Positions 26,565 through 36,857 are shown, counted from the stretch's first letter. The stretch: 64,000 bases of DNA from Roseicyclus sp. (GCA_018401055.1 JAGYLB010000093.1:22982-86981); one strand, 5' to 3'. Notes: generated by a model from the letters alone, not told the origin. Numbers and translations: made by a program.

Positions 26565-28580
26565 ATGGACATTCTGAACGTTGCCTTGCCAGCCCTTGGC
26601 GAGGCCCTGATACTCGTATTCCAGCCCTCGCAGCTCATGTATCTCATGGCGGGCGTGTTGCTGGGTCTGTCCATCGGCGTTCTGCCGGGTTTGGGCGGCA
26701 TCGCCGGCCTGTCGCTGGTGCTGCCCTTCATGTTCGGGATGGACCCCGTGTCGGGTCTGGCCCTCATGGTCGGTCTGATCGCGGTGATCCCGACCTCTGA
26801 TACGTTTTCCTCGGTCCTGCTTGGCATTCCGGGCTCGTCGGCCAGTCAGGCCACCGTGCTCGACGGCTTTCCCTTGGCCCGCAAGGGCGAGGCGGGGCGC
26901 GCCCTGTCGGCCGCCTTCATCTCCTCGCTCTACGGCGGCCTTCTGGGCGCGGCGGTGCTGACCGTCATCATCTTCGGCGCACGCCCCCTGATCCTTGCCT
27001 TTGGCCTGCCCGAGATGATGATGATCACCATTCTCGGCATGTCGATGGTCGCCATCCTTGCCGGCCGTGTGCCGATGAAGGGCGTCATCGCCTGCGGCAT
27101 CGGCCTGCTCTTCGGCACCATCGGATCGGCCCCCGCGGGCGGGTCGCTGCGCATGTCGACCTATGACATCCCCTATCTCGTCGAAGGCTTCCAGCTGGTC
27201 ATCGTGGGTCTTGGCATCTACGCCATCCCCGAGGTCGTGTCGCTGCTCCGCCAAGACAGCTCCATTTCCAAATCCGGCGGGCTTGGCCGCGGCTGGACCC
27301 AAGGCCTGCGCGACTGGTGGAACAACAAGTGGCTCTCGACCAAATGCGCCACCATCGGCGTGACGGTCGGCATCATTCCCGGCCTTGGCGGATCGGTCGT
27401 GGACTGGATCGCCTATGGCTATGCCGTGCAATCGGCCAAGAACCGCGACCAGTTCGGCCAGGGCGACATCCGCGGCGTGATCGCGCCCGAAAGCTCCAAC
27501 AACGCCAAGGAAGGCGGCGGGCTGGTGCCTACGCTGATCTTCGGCATCCCCGGTTCAGGGTCGATGGCGGTGTTTCTGGGCGGTCTGGCCCTTCTGGGCA
27601 TGTCGCCGGGGCCTGCAATGATCCGGCAAGACCTTGACATCACCTACACAATCGTCTGGTCGCTGGCGCTTGCCAACGTGCTGGGTGCGGGTCTGTGCGT
27701 GCTTTTGTCCGGGCAAATCGCGAAACTCACCACCATCCGCTTCACGCTGATGGCGCCGTTCCTGTTCATGATGATCGCCTTCGCCGCCTTCCAGTCGCGC
27801 CAGTCGCTGGGCGATCTGGTGGCGCTGGTGGGCATCGGGGTGATCGGCATCTTGCTGCGCCGCTTCGATTTCTCGCGACCTGCCTTTCTGATCGGCTTCG
27901 TGCTGTCGCATCAGGCCGAGCAGTTCACCAACATGGCCACCCAGATCGCCTCGGCCCGCTTCCGCCGCAGCTTCGAGGCCGGGATCGACTACATAGTGAC
28001 CCCCATCACGGTGACGATCTTCATCCTGACGGTGCTGTCCATCATCATCGGCATCCGCCAGTCCAAGAACATCCGCGAGAACATCGACACCTATACCGGC
28101 GGCAAGCGCGCGCCCTTCGTCTTCTTGCTGGCGATCACGGCCTATGTCGCGATCTCGGTCTTTGACGCCGCCTCCATCAGCCGCTTCGGCGACAAGGTCT
28201 TCCCGCTGACAGTGGGTATCGTCACCCTGATCGCCTGCCTTGCCATGCTGGCCAAGATGATGCGCCGCCCCGAAACCGATGATCTGTTCATCGATCTTGA
28301 AAAGGGCGGGGCAGATGGCGCGGCGCCGCATGGGCTGTGGGGGACGCTGTCATGGTTCCTTGGCCTTTTGGTGCTGACCGGCCTCTTCGGGCTGATCATC
28401 GCCCTGTCGCTGTTCATGGTGGCCTTTTTCCGGGTGCGCGCGGGCGTGTCGTGGTTGGGCAGCGTGCTTTATGCGGGCGCAGGCGTGGGCTTCATCATCT
28501 TCCTGGCCTGGGTTTTGGGCCGTGAATTCCCGCCCGGTCTGCTGCAAGATGTCGTCGACATGCCCTGGCCGCTGAGATGA
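26565..28580 (+). CDS. tctA: Fused TctA-TctB tricarboxylate transporter membrane protein
   Basis: This intact 671-residue protein has a TctA part of about 500 residues (GLSIGVLPGLGGIAGLSL; GIIPGLGGSVVDWIAYG; a GIPGS motif occurring twice). It continues without a break into a four-helix TctB-like part from about residue 510 (RAPFVFLLAITAYVAISVFD). TctA and TctB are separate proteins in Salmonella; the fusion keeps them in equal numbers. It uses an ion gradient to import the tricarboxylate bound by TctC. Confidence 0.9.
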   Translation: MDILNVALPALGEALILVFQPSQLMYLMAGVLLGLSIGVLPGLGGIAGLSLVLPFMFGMDPVSGLALMVGLIAVIPTSDTFSSVLLGIPGSSASQATVLDGFPLARKGEAGRALSAAFISSLYGGLLGAAVLTVIIFGARPLILAFGLPEMMMITILGMSMVAILAGRVPMKGVIACGIGLLFGTIGSAPAGGSLRMSTYDIPYLVEGFQLVIVGLGIYAIPEVVSLLRQDSSISKSGGLGRGWTQGLRDWWNNKWLSTKCATIGVTVGIIPGLGGSVVDWIAYGYAVQSAKNRDQFGQGDIRGVIAPESSNNAKEGGGLVPTLIFGIPGSGSMAVFLGGLALLGMSPGPAMIRQDLDITYTIVWSLALANVLGAGLCVLLSGQIAKLTTIRFTLMAPFLFMMIAFAAFQSRQSLGDLVALVGIGVIGILLRRFDFSRPAFLIGFVLSHQAEQFTNMATQIASARFRRSFEAGIDYIVTPITVTIFILTVLSIIIGIRQSKNIRENIDTYTGGKRAPFVFLLAITAYVAISVFDAASISRFGDKVFPLTVGIVTLIACLAMLAKMMRRPETDDLFIDLEKGGADGAAPHGLWGTLSWFLGLLVLTGLFGLIIALSLFMVAFFRVRAGVSWLGSVLYAGAGVGFIIFLAWVLGREFPPGLLQDVVDMPWPLR

Positions 28581-29637
28581 GCCTGCGCTTCCTTTCCCTC
28601 GCCGGGGACGGGATCGGACCCGAGATCGTCGCGGCCACGGAAGAGGTGGCCGTGGCGGCCTGCGCGGCGCATGGCGTGGCGCTGGAGTTCGATCGGGCCG
28701 AGATCGGATTTGACGCGCTCGCGCGCCACGGCACCACCATCCCCGATGCGGTGATTGCGGCGGCACGGGCAGCGCAGGGCATCCTCCTTGGCCCCGTGTC
28801 GCACAACGCCTATCCGCCCGTCGCCCAAGGCGGGCTGAACCCCTCGGGCGTCTTGCGCAAGACCTTGCAGCTTTACGCCAACATCCGCCCCGCGCGGTCC
28901 CGCCCCGGTGTGCCGACGCCCACGGGCCATGCCGTCGACATGGTCGTGGTGCGCGAGAACCTCGAAGGCTTCTACGCTGACCGCAACATGCACATGGGCC
29001 CCGGTGAGGTCATGCCGACCCCGGATCTGGCCATCGCGATGCGCAAGATCACGCGCGAAAACAGCACCGCCATCGCCCAATCGGCGTTTGCGCTGGCCGA
29101 ACGCCGCCCGCGCAAAAGGGTGGCGGTGGTCCACAAGGCGAACGTGCTGCGCCTCTCGGACGGCTTGTTCCTCGAGGCGGTGCGCAGCGTCGCCGTGCGG
29201 CACCCGCCATCGCGGTCGAGGAAATTCTCGTCGACAGCGCCGCAGCCCTTCTGGTGCGTGACCCGACCCGTTTCGACGTGATCGTGGCCACCAACATGTA
29301 TGGCGACATCCTGTCCGATCTGGCGGCTGAGCTGGCGGGCGGGCTTGGGCTGGCGGCCTCGCTCAACCATGGGGCCAGCCATGCCGTCGCGCAGGCGCAG
29401 CACGGATCGGCCCCCGACATCGCGGGGCAGGACCGCGCCAATCCCGGCTCGCTGATCGGATCGGTCGCCATGCTGCTGGCCCATCTGGGCCATACCGGCC
29501 CCGCCGACACGATCATGGCGGCGCTCGACGCAGCCCTTGCCCAACCCAACACCCGCACGCCCGATCTGGGCGGCAGCGCGGGCACGCGGGCGATGACCCG
29601 CACCATCCTTGACCATATCGAGCAGGCAGACAGATGA
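28577..29637 (+). CDS. Isocitrate/isopropylmalate-type decarboxylating dehydrogenase
   Basis: The beta-decarboxylating dehydrogenase family is shown by the start LSLAGDGIGPEIVAATEEV, the substrate-loop VRENLEGFYADR and the metal-site DVIVATNMYGDILSDLAAEL. An Asn-containing cofactor segment (GSAPDIAGQDRANP) follows. It oxidises a 2-hydroxyacid with a neighbouring carboxylate (isocitrate, isopropylmalate, tartrate or homoisocitrate type). A frame break near 29215 joins VRSVAVRHP to AIAVEEILVDSA. It overlaps tctAB and the PrpF gene, so it acts on the imported acid or a product of it. Confidence 0.82.
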
Positions 29638-30724
29638 CTCAAACGGCAATCCCCTTTCACTTCATGCGCGGCGGCACCTCGCGCGGGCCCTATTTCAACC
29701 GCGCCGATCTGCCCGAGGACCGCGACCGGCTGGCCGAGGTGCTGATCGCCGCCGTGGGCGCGGGCCATCCGCTGAACATCGACGGCGTCGGCGGCGGCAA
29801 TGCCGTCACGACCAAGGTGGCGATGCTGTCGCGCTCTGACGACCCGTTGGCCGACATCGACTATTTCTTCGCTCAGGTCTCGGTGACCGAACGCATGGTC
29901 GATTTCGGGCCGACCTGCGGCAACATGCTGGTGGCCGTCGGCCCTGCGGCCATCGAGATGGGGCTTGTCCCGTGACCGGTGAGGTCACGCCCGTCCGCAT
30001 CCGCGCCGTCAACACCGGCGCACTGGTCGAGGCGCAGGTGCAGACCCCCGGTGGCCGGGTGAATTACGCCGGCGACACGGAAATCGCGGGCGTGCCGGGC
30101 ACGGCGGCCCCCGTGGCATTGAACTTTCTCGACGTGGTGGGGTCCCGCACCGGCAAGATGTTCCCGACCGGCAACCGCATCGACGTGATCGATGGGGTGG
30201 AGGTGTCCTGCGTCGATGTCGCCATGCCCATGATGATCGCGCGCGCCGCCGATTTCGGCGTGACGGGCTACGAGACGGCGGCGGAGTTGAACGAGAACAA
30301 GGCGCTATTCGCCAAGATGGAACCCATCCGCCTGAAAGCGGGCGAATTGATGGGCATGGGCGATGTCACCAAATCCGTCACGCCCAAGCTGGGCCTGATC
30401 GCCCCCGCGAAAGCCCCCGGCGCGCATTTTGCCACGCGCTACTTCATGCCGTGGGATACGCATCCGTCGCTGGCGGTCACCGGCTCGCAATGCCTTGCCG
30501 CCTGTGCCATCGCGCCGGGTACTGTCGCCGAGGGCATCGCGGCGCCTGTCGCGGGCAGCCCCCAGATGATCCATATCGAGCATCCGATGGGTGTGATGGA
30601 GGTTCTGGTCACCTTCACACGGCAAGGCGACGCTTTCGAGTTTCATTCCGCAGGTGTCGTCCGCACCGCCCGCATGATCGCGCGGGGCGAGATCTTCGTG
30701 CCATCCCATCTGATGGAGGGCTGA
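29634..30724 (+). CDS. PrpF-family isomerase/tautomerase (first copy)
   Basis: PrpF/GalD family, shown by FHFMRGGTSRGPYF, NIDGVGGGNAVTTKVAM, the CGN segment GPTCGNMLVAVG and PTGNRIDVIDGVEVSCVD. Members shift the double bond or geometry of aconitate-like acids (2-methylaconitate, aconitate, 4-oxalomesaconate). A frame break near 29972 ('cttgtcccgtgaccgg') splits it after AIEMGLVP. A second family member, galD, is at 34384. Neighbours suggest action on a cis-aconitate-type intermediate. Confidence 0.8.
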
Positions 30725-30727
30725 TCC

Positions 30728-32394
30728 GTGGCGCATGGCAGCGGCCCGATGGTCTTCGACATGCTCGCCCGCGCCATCGCGCAGGAGGGGACGGGCACCT
30801 GTTTCGCGCTTCTGGGGGACGCGAACATGAATGTCGCCACGCGGCTCTCCGAGATGGGCACGCGGATGATCTATGTCCGGCACGAACATTGCGCGGTGGC
30901 CGCCGCCATGGCCTATGCCCGCAAGACCGGCGAGGTGGGGCTTGCCACGGTCACCTGCGGGCCGGGCGTGACGCAACTGATGACCGCGCTGCCCGCCGCC
31001 GTGCGCGCGAAGATTCCGCTGGTCGTGTTGGCGGGCGAGGCGCCGATTTCAAGGGCTGGTATAACCAAGCCATTGATCAGGCGCCCTTTGTCACCGCCAC
31101 AGGGGCCACCTATCGCGCGTTGCACTGGCCCGACCGGATGCCCACCGCGATCCGCGACGCTTTCCTCGAAGCACGGATGACGCGCAAGCCCGTGGTTCTG
31201 GGTGTGCCGTTCGACCTGCAGCACGGCGCGTGGACCGGGCCTGCGGACCTGCCCGCGCCGTCGACCGCGATACTGCCCCGCGTCTCGCCCATGCCGCCCA
31301 ACCCAGACGACGTGGCGCGCGCCGCCAGAACTGGTCGCGGGCGCGCGCCGCATCGTCGTGATGGCGGGTCTGGGTGCCGCCGAGGCGGGCGCGGCGGAGG
31401 CCTGCCGCGCGCTGGTCAAAAACTCGACGCGCCCCTTGCCACCACGCTGCCCGCGCGCGGGCTATTCGCAGGCCATCCGCATTGCCTTGGCGTTGCGGGG
31501 GGCTTCTCCTCCGACGTGGCGCGCGCGGTCTTTGCCGAGGCTGATCTGATCATCGCCGTGGGCTCCTCGCTTGCCTCGCACAATTCCGATGCGGGCAAGC
31601 TCTGGCCCAAGGCGCGCGTCCTGCAGATCGACACCCACCCGCAAGCCATGTCGCAAGGCCGCCTCGCCGCCCATGCCCATCTGCGCGCCGATGCGCGTCT
31701 GGGGGCCGAGGCGCTGGCCACAGCCGTGGCAACCCGGTTCGTGACGCAATGCACCCCCGCACTGGCCGAGCGCATCGCCACCACCCCCGCCGATGGCAGC
31801 CATTTCGCCCCGGAGCCCGGCCTGCACGACCCGCGCGACGTTGTGTCGGCGCTTGAAGAACATCTTCCAAACCATTGGCAGATGGTGAATTCCTCAGGTC
31901 ATTGCTCTTACTACTTCGCCCATATGCCGTCGCGGCCCCATGAGACGTTTCTCACGATCCGGGAGTTTGGCGCCATCGGCAACGGCACCTCCTTCGCCAT
32001 GGGCGTCGCCGCCGCCAAGCCCGGCGATACCGTGGTTCTTTTCGACGGCGACGGCAGCCTGCTGATGCATGCGCAGGAGCTGGAGACGATCCGTCGCCAC
32101 GGCCTCAACATCCTCATCATCGTCCTGAACGACCGCGCCTATGGGTCCGAGATCCACAAGCTGCGGGCCGAGGGGCTGTCGGATGTGGGCGCGGTGTTCG
32201 GCCCCACGGACCTTGCCGCCATCGCTCGGGGCTTCGGCATCGGGGGCGAGACGATCACCGATCTGGCCACACTCCCCGCGCTGATCGCCGATTTCGCAGC
32301 CAAGGGCGGCGCGGCGGTTTGGGACGTGCCGATTTCCGACCGCGTGTTCTCGCCTGTCATCCGCCGCGCGCATCCCGAACTGGCGGCGGAGTGA
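30728..32394 (+). CDS. Thiamin-diphosphate-dependent decarboxylase/synthase
   Basis: Acetolactate-synthase-like fold. The N-terminal pyrimidine domain has the catalytic Glu in YVRHEHCAVAAAMAYAR. A central domain (DLIIAVGSSLASHN) follows, then a C-terminal ThDP motif (GDGSLLMHAQELETIRRHG...LND). It breaks or joins a bond next to a 2-keto acid; the exact reaction is not clear. Frame breaks lie near 31055, 31325 and 31420. It starts four bases after the PrpF gene and may decarboxylate the keto acid made by the dehydrogenase upstream. Confidence 0.78.
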
Positions 32395-32407
32395 CCCCGA
32401 AGACCGC

Positions 32408-32436
32408 TTGACTTCGATACGGTATACCACAGTATG
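32408..32436 (+). promoter_or_regulatory. Candidate promoter with GGTATACC operator
   Basis: TTGACT (32408-32413) is followed 17 bases later by AGTATG. In the spacer is the perfect palindrome GGTATACC (32421-32428), flanked by GATAC and GTATG half-sites. The element resembles GntR/FCD operators and shares GATAC/GTATG elements with the 22003-22041 region. It precedes the hydroxyacid dehydrogenase gene. Confidence 0.4.
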
Positions 32437-32481
32437 CCAAACACGGGCGTCGCCCCAGATGACTTCAAGGAACGCTCCGGT

Positions 32482-33456
32482 ATGAAGGTCCATATCCTCG
32501 ATGACTGGTTCGACACGCTTCGGACACTCCCCAGTTTCCGCCTGCTTGACGGGCATGAGGTGACGGTCTGGACCGACCACACCGATGACGTGGCGACCCT
32601 TGCCCACCGCCTTCAACCGGCCGAGGCGCTGGTGCTGTTCCGTGAGCGCACGGCGATCACGGGACCTTTGCTCGACCGCCTGCCGGGCCTGAAACTCATC
32701 AGCCAGCGCAGCGTCTATCCGCATGTGGATGTGCCCGCCTGCACGTCCAATGGCGTAGTTTTGTGCTCCAACATGCATCGCCGACGGGCCGTCCGTCGCT
32801 GCCGCCGAACTGACCTTCGCGCTGATCCCTCGCCTCCGCCCGCCAGATCCCGCAGCAGATGGCGGCGCTTCGGGCGGGGGACTGGCAGCTTGCGCCCGGC
32901 CAGTCTTTGCGCGGCCGCACGCTTGGGCTTTACGGCTATGGCCGGATCGCCAAACAGGTCGCAAGCTATGCGCAAGCGTTCGGGATGACCGTGGTTTGGT
33001 GGGCCTCCGAAGCGGGCCGCGCCAAGGCGCTGGCCGCGGGCGAAACCGTGGCCGCCAGCCGCGACGCGTTTTTCGCGGGCAGCGATTTCGTTTCGGTCCA
33101 TGTCCGGCTCAAACCCGAGACCAAGGGTATCATCACCAAGGGCGATCTTTTGGCGATGAAACCGACTGCGAGCTTCATCAACACATCGCGCTCGGGCCTT
33201 GTGGAACCGGGCGCGCTCAGAGGCCGTTCTTGCGGCAGGCCGCCCGGGCCGCCTTGCGCTCGATGTCTTCGACCGCGAGCCGATGACCGCCCCGGTCGAC
33301 CCGCTGGTCCTGCACCCGAACGTGATCGCCACGCCCCATATCGGCTATGTGACCGAGGATGAGCTCGACCTGCAATTTGCCGAGATCTACGCCCAGATCA
33401 ACGCCTATGCCGCAGGCCAGCCCATCCACATGATCAACCCCGAGGCGCGGGGGTAG
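32482..33456 (+). CDS. D-2-hydroxyacid dehydrogenase family protein
   Basis: This NAD-dependent 2-hydroxyacid dehydrogenase has the substrate-domain start MKVHILDDWFDTLRTLP and the Rossmann motif GLYGYGRIAKQVASYAQAFG. The catalytic Arg region is FVSVHVRLKPETKGI, and the catalytic His is in PHIGYVTEDEL. It interconverts a 2-keto acid and a D-2-hydroxyacid. Frame breaks near 32775, 32835 and 33215 interrupt it. The ATG at 32482 fits the family start; an upstream ATG at 32434 is less likely. It may have its own promoter. Confidence 0.82.
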
Positions 33457-33464
33457 GGCGCATG

Positions 33465-33605
33465 TCAGCCGGGCAGGGGCAGGCCCTGCGGGATCACCAG
33501 CGCACCATAGCCCACGATCAGGTTGCCGGGGGACATGCGCCCGCCCTCGATTTCCAGCAACAGACGGTCGAGGACATGATCATGCAGATCGCGGGTCGGT
33601 GTCAT
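33465..33605 (-). CDS. Small 46-residue protein, unknown
   Basis: A complete short frame on the minus strand, below the usual ORF length cut-off. It begins MTPTRDLHDHVLDRLLLEIE with AGGAGAG eight bases before the ATG and ends LVIPQGLPLPG before TGA. The segment LDRLLLEIEGGRMSPG recalls the first helix of GntR regulators ('I..G.L.PG'), so it may be a regulator remnant or a truncated GntR gene. It sits in the gap between the hydroxyacid dehydrogenase and the TauE-like permease and is divergent from the latter. I cannot assign a function. Confidence 0.5.
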   Translation of the reverse strand: MTPTRDLHDHVLDRLLLEIEGGRMSPGNLIVGYGALVIPQGLPLPG

Positions 33606-33643
33606 GCCGTCTCTCCTGTGCGGGGCGCGGAGGCCCCCAATTG

Positions 33644-34394
33644 ATGGAACTTCTCTTCACCTTGCCCGAGGGCCTTTCGACCGTCGCCTTCTGGGTGCTG
33701 ATGGTCTTCAGCTTCATCGCCTCGCTGATCACGGTCGCTATGGGCATCGGCGGTGGTGGCTTGCTTCTGGCGGTCATGGCCAGCCTTGTGCCGCCCGCGG
33801 CGCTGATCCCCGTGCATGGCGTGGTGCAACTGGGGTCAAACGGCGGCCGAGCCGTCGTAGCTTTGGCGCAACATCAGTTGGGCCGCCGTGATCCCCGGCT
33901 TCCTGATCGGGTCGCTGGTGGGCTCGGCCATCGGTGGCGCGGTCGTGGTCGAACTGCCGCCCAATGTGGTGCAGATCGGGGTGGGGGGCTTCGTCATCTA
34001 TTCGGTTTTCGCCAAGCCGCCGAAATGGTTGTCGCGCTGGCCTTGGCTGACGGGCGGCGTGTCGAGCTTCCTGACGATGTTCTTTGGCGCCACGGGCCTG
34101 TTCGTCGCCAATTACACCAAGTCGCTGGGCTTGCCGCGCCACGATCATGTTGCGACGCACGCGGCCCTGATGACAGTGCAGCATGCGCTCAAGGTGGTGA
34201 TCTTCGGCCTTCTGGGCTTTGCCTTTGGCCCTTGGGCCATTGTGATCCTGGCTCTGGTCGCGGCGGGGTTGGCTGGCACGCTTGCGGGGCGGCTGGTGCT
34301 CAACCGGATCAGTGATCACAACTTCAAGCTGGCGCTCGACGTGATCTTGGTGCTGATTTCGCTGCGCCTGATCTGGCAGGGTCTCACCGGCTAG
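33644..34394 (+). CDS. TauE/SafE-family membrane permease
   Basis: The sulfite exporter TauE/SafE (DUF81) family is shown by its repeated motif: AMGIGGGGLLLAVMASLVPP early and FFGATGLFVANYTKSLGLPR in the second half. Such proteins move small anions such as sulfite, sulfoacetate or organic acids. A frame break near 33870 joins GGRAVVAL to NISWAAVIPGFLIGSLVG. GGAGG lies before the ATG at 33644. The 3' end overlaps the convergent galD gene by 11 bases. Confidence 0.8.
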
Positions 34395-35444
34395 GGCCGG
34401 GAAAGACCAACCCGTCCATCAGCTTGCGCGCGGTGCGCACGACGCCTGCGCGCAAGACCGTGCCATCTTGCGCCATCTCCAGCAGGACTTCGGCGGCCCC
34501 GGTCGGGTGTTCGACGCGGAACATACCGTCATCAGGCAGGACCGCCAGCGGTGCAGCGGGGCTCTCTCGCAGGGCGCAGGCGGTCGCCACGCTGACGGCG
34601 GCAAAGACGCCGATGGTGGAGTGGACGCGGAAGGGGATGAAGCTGCGCGTGGCGATGGACCCGCCCGCGCGGGGGGCTGAGACCAGCGTCATCTTGGGCA
34701 CGGATTTCGACGCCACATCGCCCAAGGCCATCATCGGCCCGGCCTTGAGGCGGATCGCCTCGATCCGGGCTTTCAGCTTCGCGTCCCCCTCCAGCACTTC
34801 GGGCGCCTCATGGCCGGTCAGGCCAAAGGCGCTGGCGTCCATGATGACGCAAGGCATCCCGTTGTCGATCAGCGTGCAGGCGATACCGTCGATCATGTCG
34901 ACGGCGCGGCCTGTGGGCAGAAGGCTGCCGCACATCGACCCGCCACATCGCCAAAGACCAGCGGCACGGCCGCATGCGCGCCCGGAACCCCGTCGATCCG
35001 CGTTGAGCCCTCGTAATCCACAAGGCCGCCCGGCGTCTGGATCGTCGCGGTGGCGATCTCGCCGGTGTTGACCATGTGGATGCGCACCTCCGTTTCGCCA
35101 TCCTGTGCCGTCACCAGACCGCGTTCGATGGCGGCGTGGCCGACGCCGGCCAGAATATTGCCGCAGCCCTGCGCGTCGCTCACAAGAGCCTGGTCGACGA
35201 AAACCTGCAAGAACAGGTAGTCGACATCTGCATCCTCCCGCGTCGCGGGCGACAGGATCGCCACCTTTGAGGTCAAGGGGTCCGCCCCCCCGATCCCGTC
35301 GATCTGGCGCGCATCGGGGCTGCCCATGATCCTGAGCATCAGCGCGTCGATCGCTGCCCGCCCCTCGGGCAGATCGCGGGCGAGGAAATAGGCCCCCTTC
35401 GATGTGCCCCCCCGCATCCACAGGCACGGGATGCCGTCAGACAT
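34384..35444 (-). CDS. galD: 4-oxalomesaconate tautomerase
   Basis: PrpF-fold GalD. It has LWMRGGTSKGAYFLARDLPE, DGIGGADPLTSKVAILSP, QGCGNILAGVGHAAIE (CGN motif) and PTGRAVDMIDGIACTLIDNG. GalD converts keto and enol forms of 4-oxalomesaconate in the gallate or protocatechuate 4,5-cleavage route. A frame break near 34945 lies at the domain junction (VFGDVA to GSMCGSLLPTGR). It is the last gene of galB-galC-galD, and the ATG overlaps the galC end. Confidence 0.85.
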
Positions 35445-36111
35445 ACGTCGAGGCCTTTCTCGGCCAGCCGCGCCCGCATGCCGTAAAGATCAAGCCCCAG
35501 CGCGCCCGAGGCCAGTTTCTCGCGCTTGGCTTCCTCGGCGGCCAGCCGTGCCTCGGGCGGCGGCCAAAACTGTCTCGGCCTCCTCGCGGCGCACCACGCA
35601 GACGCCGTCGTCATCGGCCAGGAATGATGTCGCCCGCGTTCACGATCTGGCCCGCGCAGACGATGGGCACGTTGACCGACCCCAGCGTTTCCTTGACCGT
35701 CCCCTCGGCGCTCACGGCCTTGGACCAGACCGGAAAGCCCATCGCGGTCAGATCGCGCACATCGCGCACGCCCGCCTCGATCACCAGCCCCTTGCAGCCC
35801 CGCGCCATGGCGGAGGTCGCCAGCAGGTCGCCGAAATAGCCATTGTCGCAAGGCGATGTGGGGGCGAGCACAAGGATGTCACCGTCTTGCAGCTGTTCGA
35901 TGGCGACGTGCAGCATCCAGTTGTCGCCGGGGGGCGCGCTGATCGTCACTGCCGAACCGGCCACCTGCGCGCCCGCATAGATCGGCCGCATGTATGACCC
36001 GAGGTATCCGCGCCGCCCCTGCGCCTCGTGGACTGTGGCGACACCCGCTGTCCGCAGCTTTTCGATAACGGCGCGATCCGCGCGCGGGATGTCTCGAACG
36101 ACGACATGCAT
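35437..36111 (-). CDS. galC: 4-carboxy-4-hydroxy-2-oxoadipate aldolase (RraA fold)
   Basis: RraA/HMG-aldolase family. The active-site Arg-Asp is in [18 protein letters not shown], and the start is [20 protein letters not shown]. It splits 4-carboxy-4-hydroxy-2-oxoadipate to pyruvate and oxaloacetate. The ATG at 36111 follows AAAGGAA; the ATG at 36129 overlaps the galB stop and is an alternative. A frame break near 35615 precedes [14 protein letters not shown], and the last residues ([15 protein letters not shown]) may carry another small shift, so the stop at 35437 is provisional. Confidence 0.82.
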
Positions 36112-36125
36112 GTCCGGTTCCTTTT

Positions 36126-36857
36126 TCAAAGTTCATCCACGGTGCGCGGAAAGATCGACTGGAACCCTTCGGCATATTTGCAGTCGCGTCCACCCGATTG
36201 GCCGCCTGAATTGCGCTTGAAATGGTTGGCGCGTTGCTGGGCCACGCGCGTGTAGAACTCCCACAGATGCGCTTGCCCGTTCATATGCTCCATCGCGGCG
36301 CGTTTCTTGTCCCACACAGGCGTGATGTCGAGGAAAGTGTCGGGCTTCCAGCCCATCTGCTCGGTCTGGTGCGGCTCGAAGAGGTAAAGCTGCGGCGCGC
36401 CCAGCACCTTTTGCCCGGGGTTGTGGCCCCAGGCCTGGGCGACCATCCGGGCCTCCAGCGCGACTTGCGTCATGTACATGTGGTCGGTGTTGTAGGGGTC
36501 GTATTGGCTATGGCTCATCATCCAGGCGGGCTGCACCTTGCGGATCAGATCGACCAGCCGCATCTTGTCGTCCCGATCCAGCGCCAGCGGGTAGTCGCCC
36601 AGATCGAAACATTCGAGGTGATGGACACCCAACACCTCGGCGGCCGCCTCGGCTTCGGCCCGGCGGATCGCCTTGACCTCGTCGAGGCTTTTGCCTTCCT
36701 TCCACAGTTTCGCGCTTTCACCGCGCTCGCCAAAGGACATGCAGGCTACCGTCACCTCATAGCCCATTTCGGCATGCAGCGCGATCGCGCCGCCGCAGCG
36801 CCAGACGAAATCGGCGGCATGGGCCGACAGGATCAATGCGGTTTTCGGGGTGCTCAT
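36126..36857 (-). CDS. galB: 4-oxalomesaconate hydratase (PIG-L fold)
   Basis: This intact 243-residue protein is of the zinc-dependent PIG-L/LmbE family. The usual AHPDD motif reads [13 protein letters not shown] here, as in GalB-type hydratases. A second metal motif is [12 protein letters not shown]. It adds water to 4-oxalomesaconate to give 4-carboxy-4-hydroxy-2-oxoadipate. It is the first gene of the gal operon. GalB, GalC and GalD together complete the lower branch from ring-cleavage product to pyruvate and oxaloacetate. Confidence 0.87.
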   Translation of the reverse strand: MSTPKTALILSAHAADFVWRCGGAIALHAEMGYEVTVACMSFGERGESAKLWKEGKSLDEVKAIRRAEAEAAAEVLGVHHLECFDLGDYPLALDRDDKMRLVDLIRKVQPAWMMSHSQYDPYNTDHMYMTQVALEARMVAQAWGHNPGQKVLGAPQLYLFEPHQTEQMGWKPDTFLDITPVWDKKRAAMEHMNGQAHLWEFYTRVAQQRANHFKRNSGGQSGGRDCKYAEGFQSIFPRTVDEL

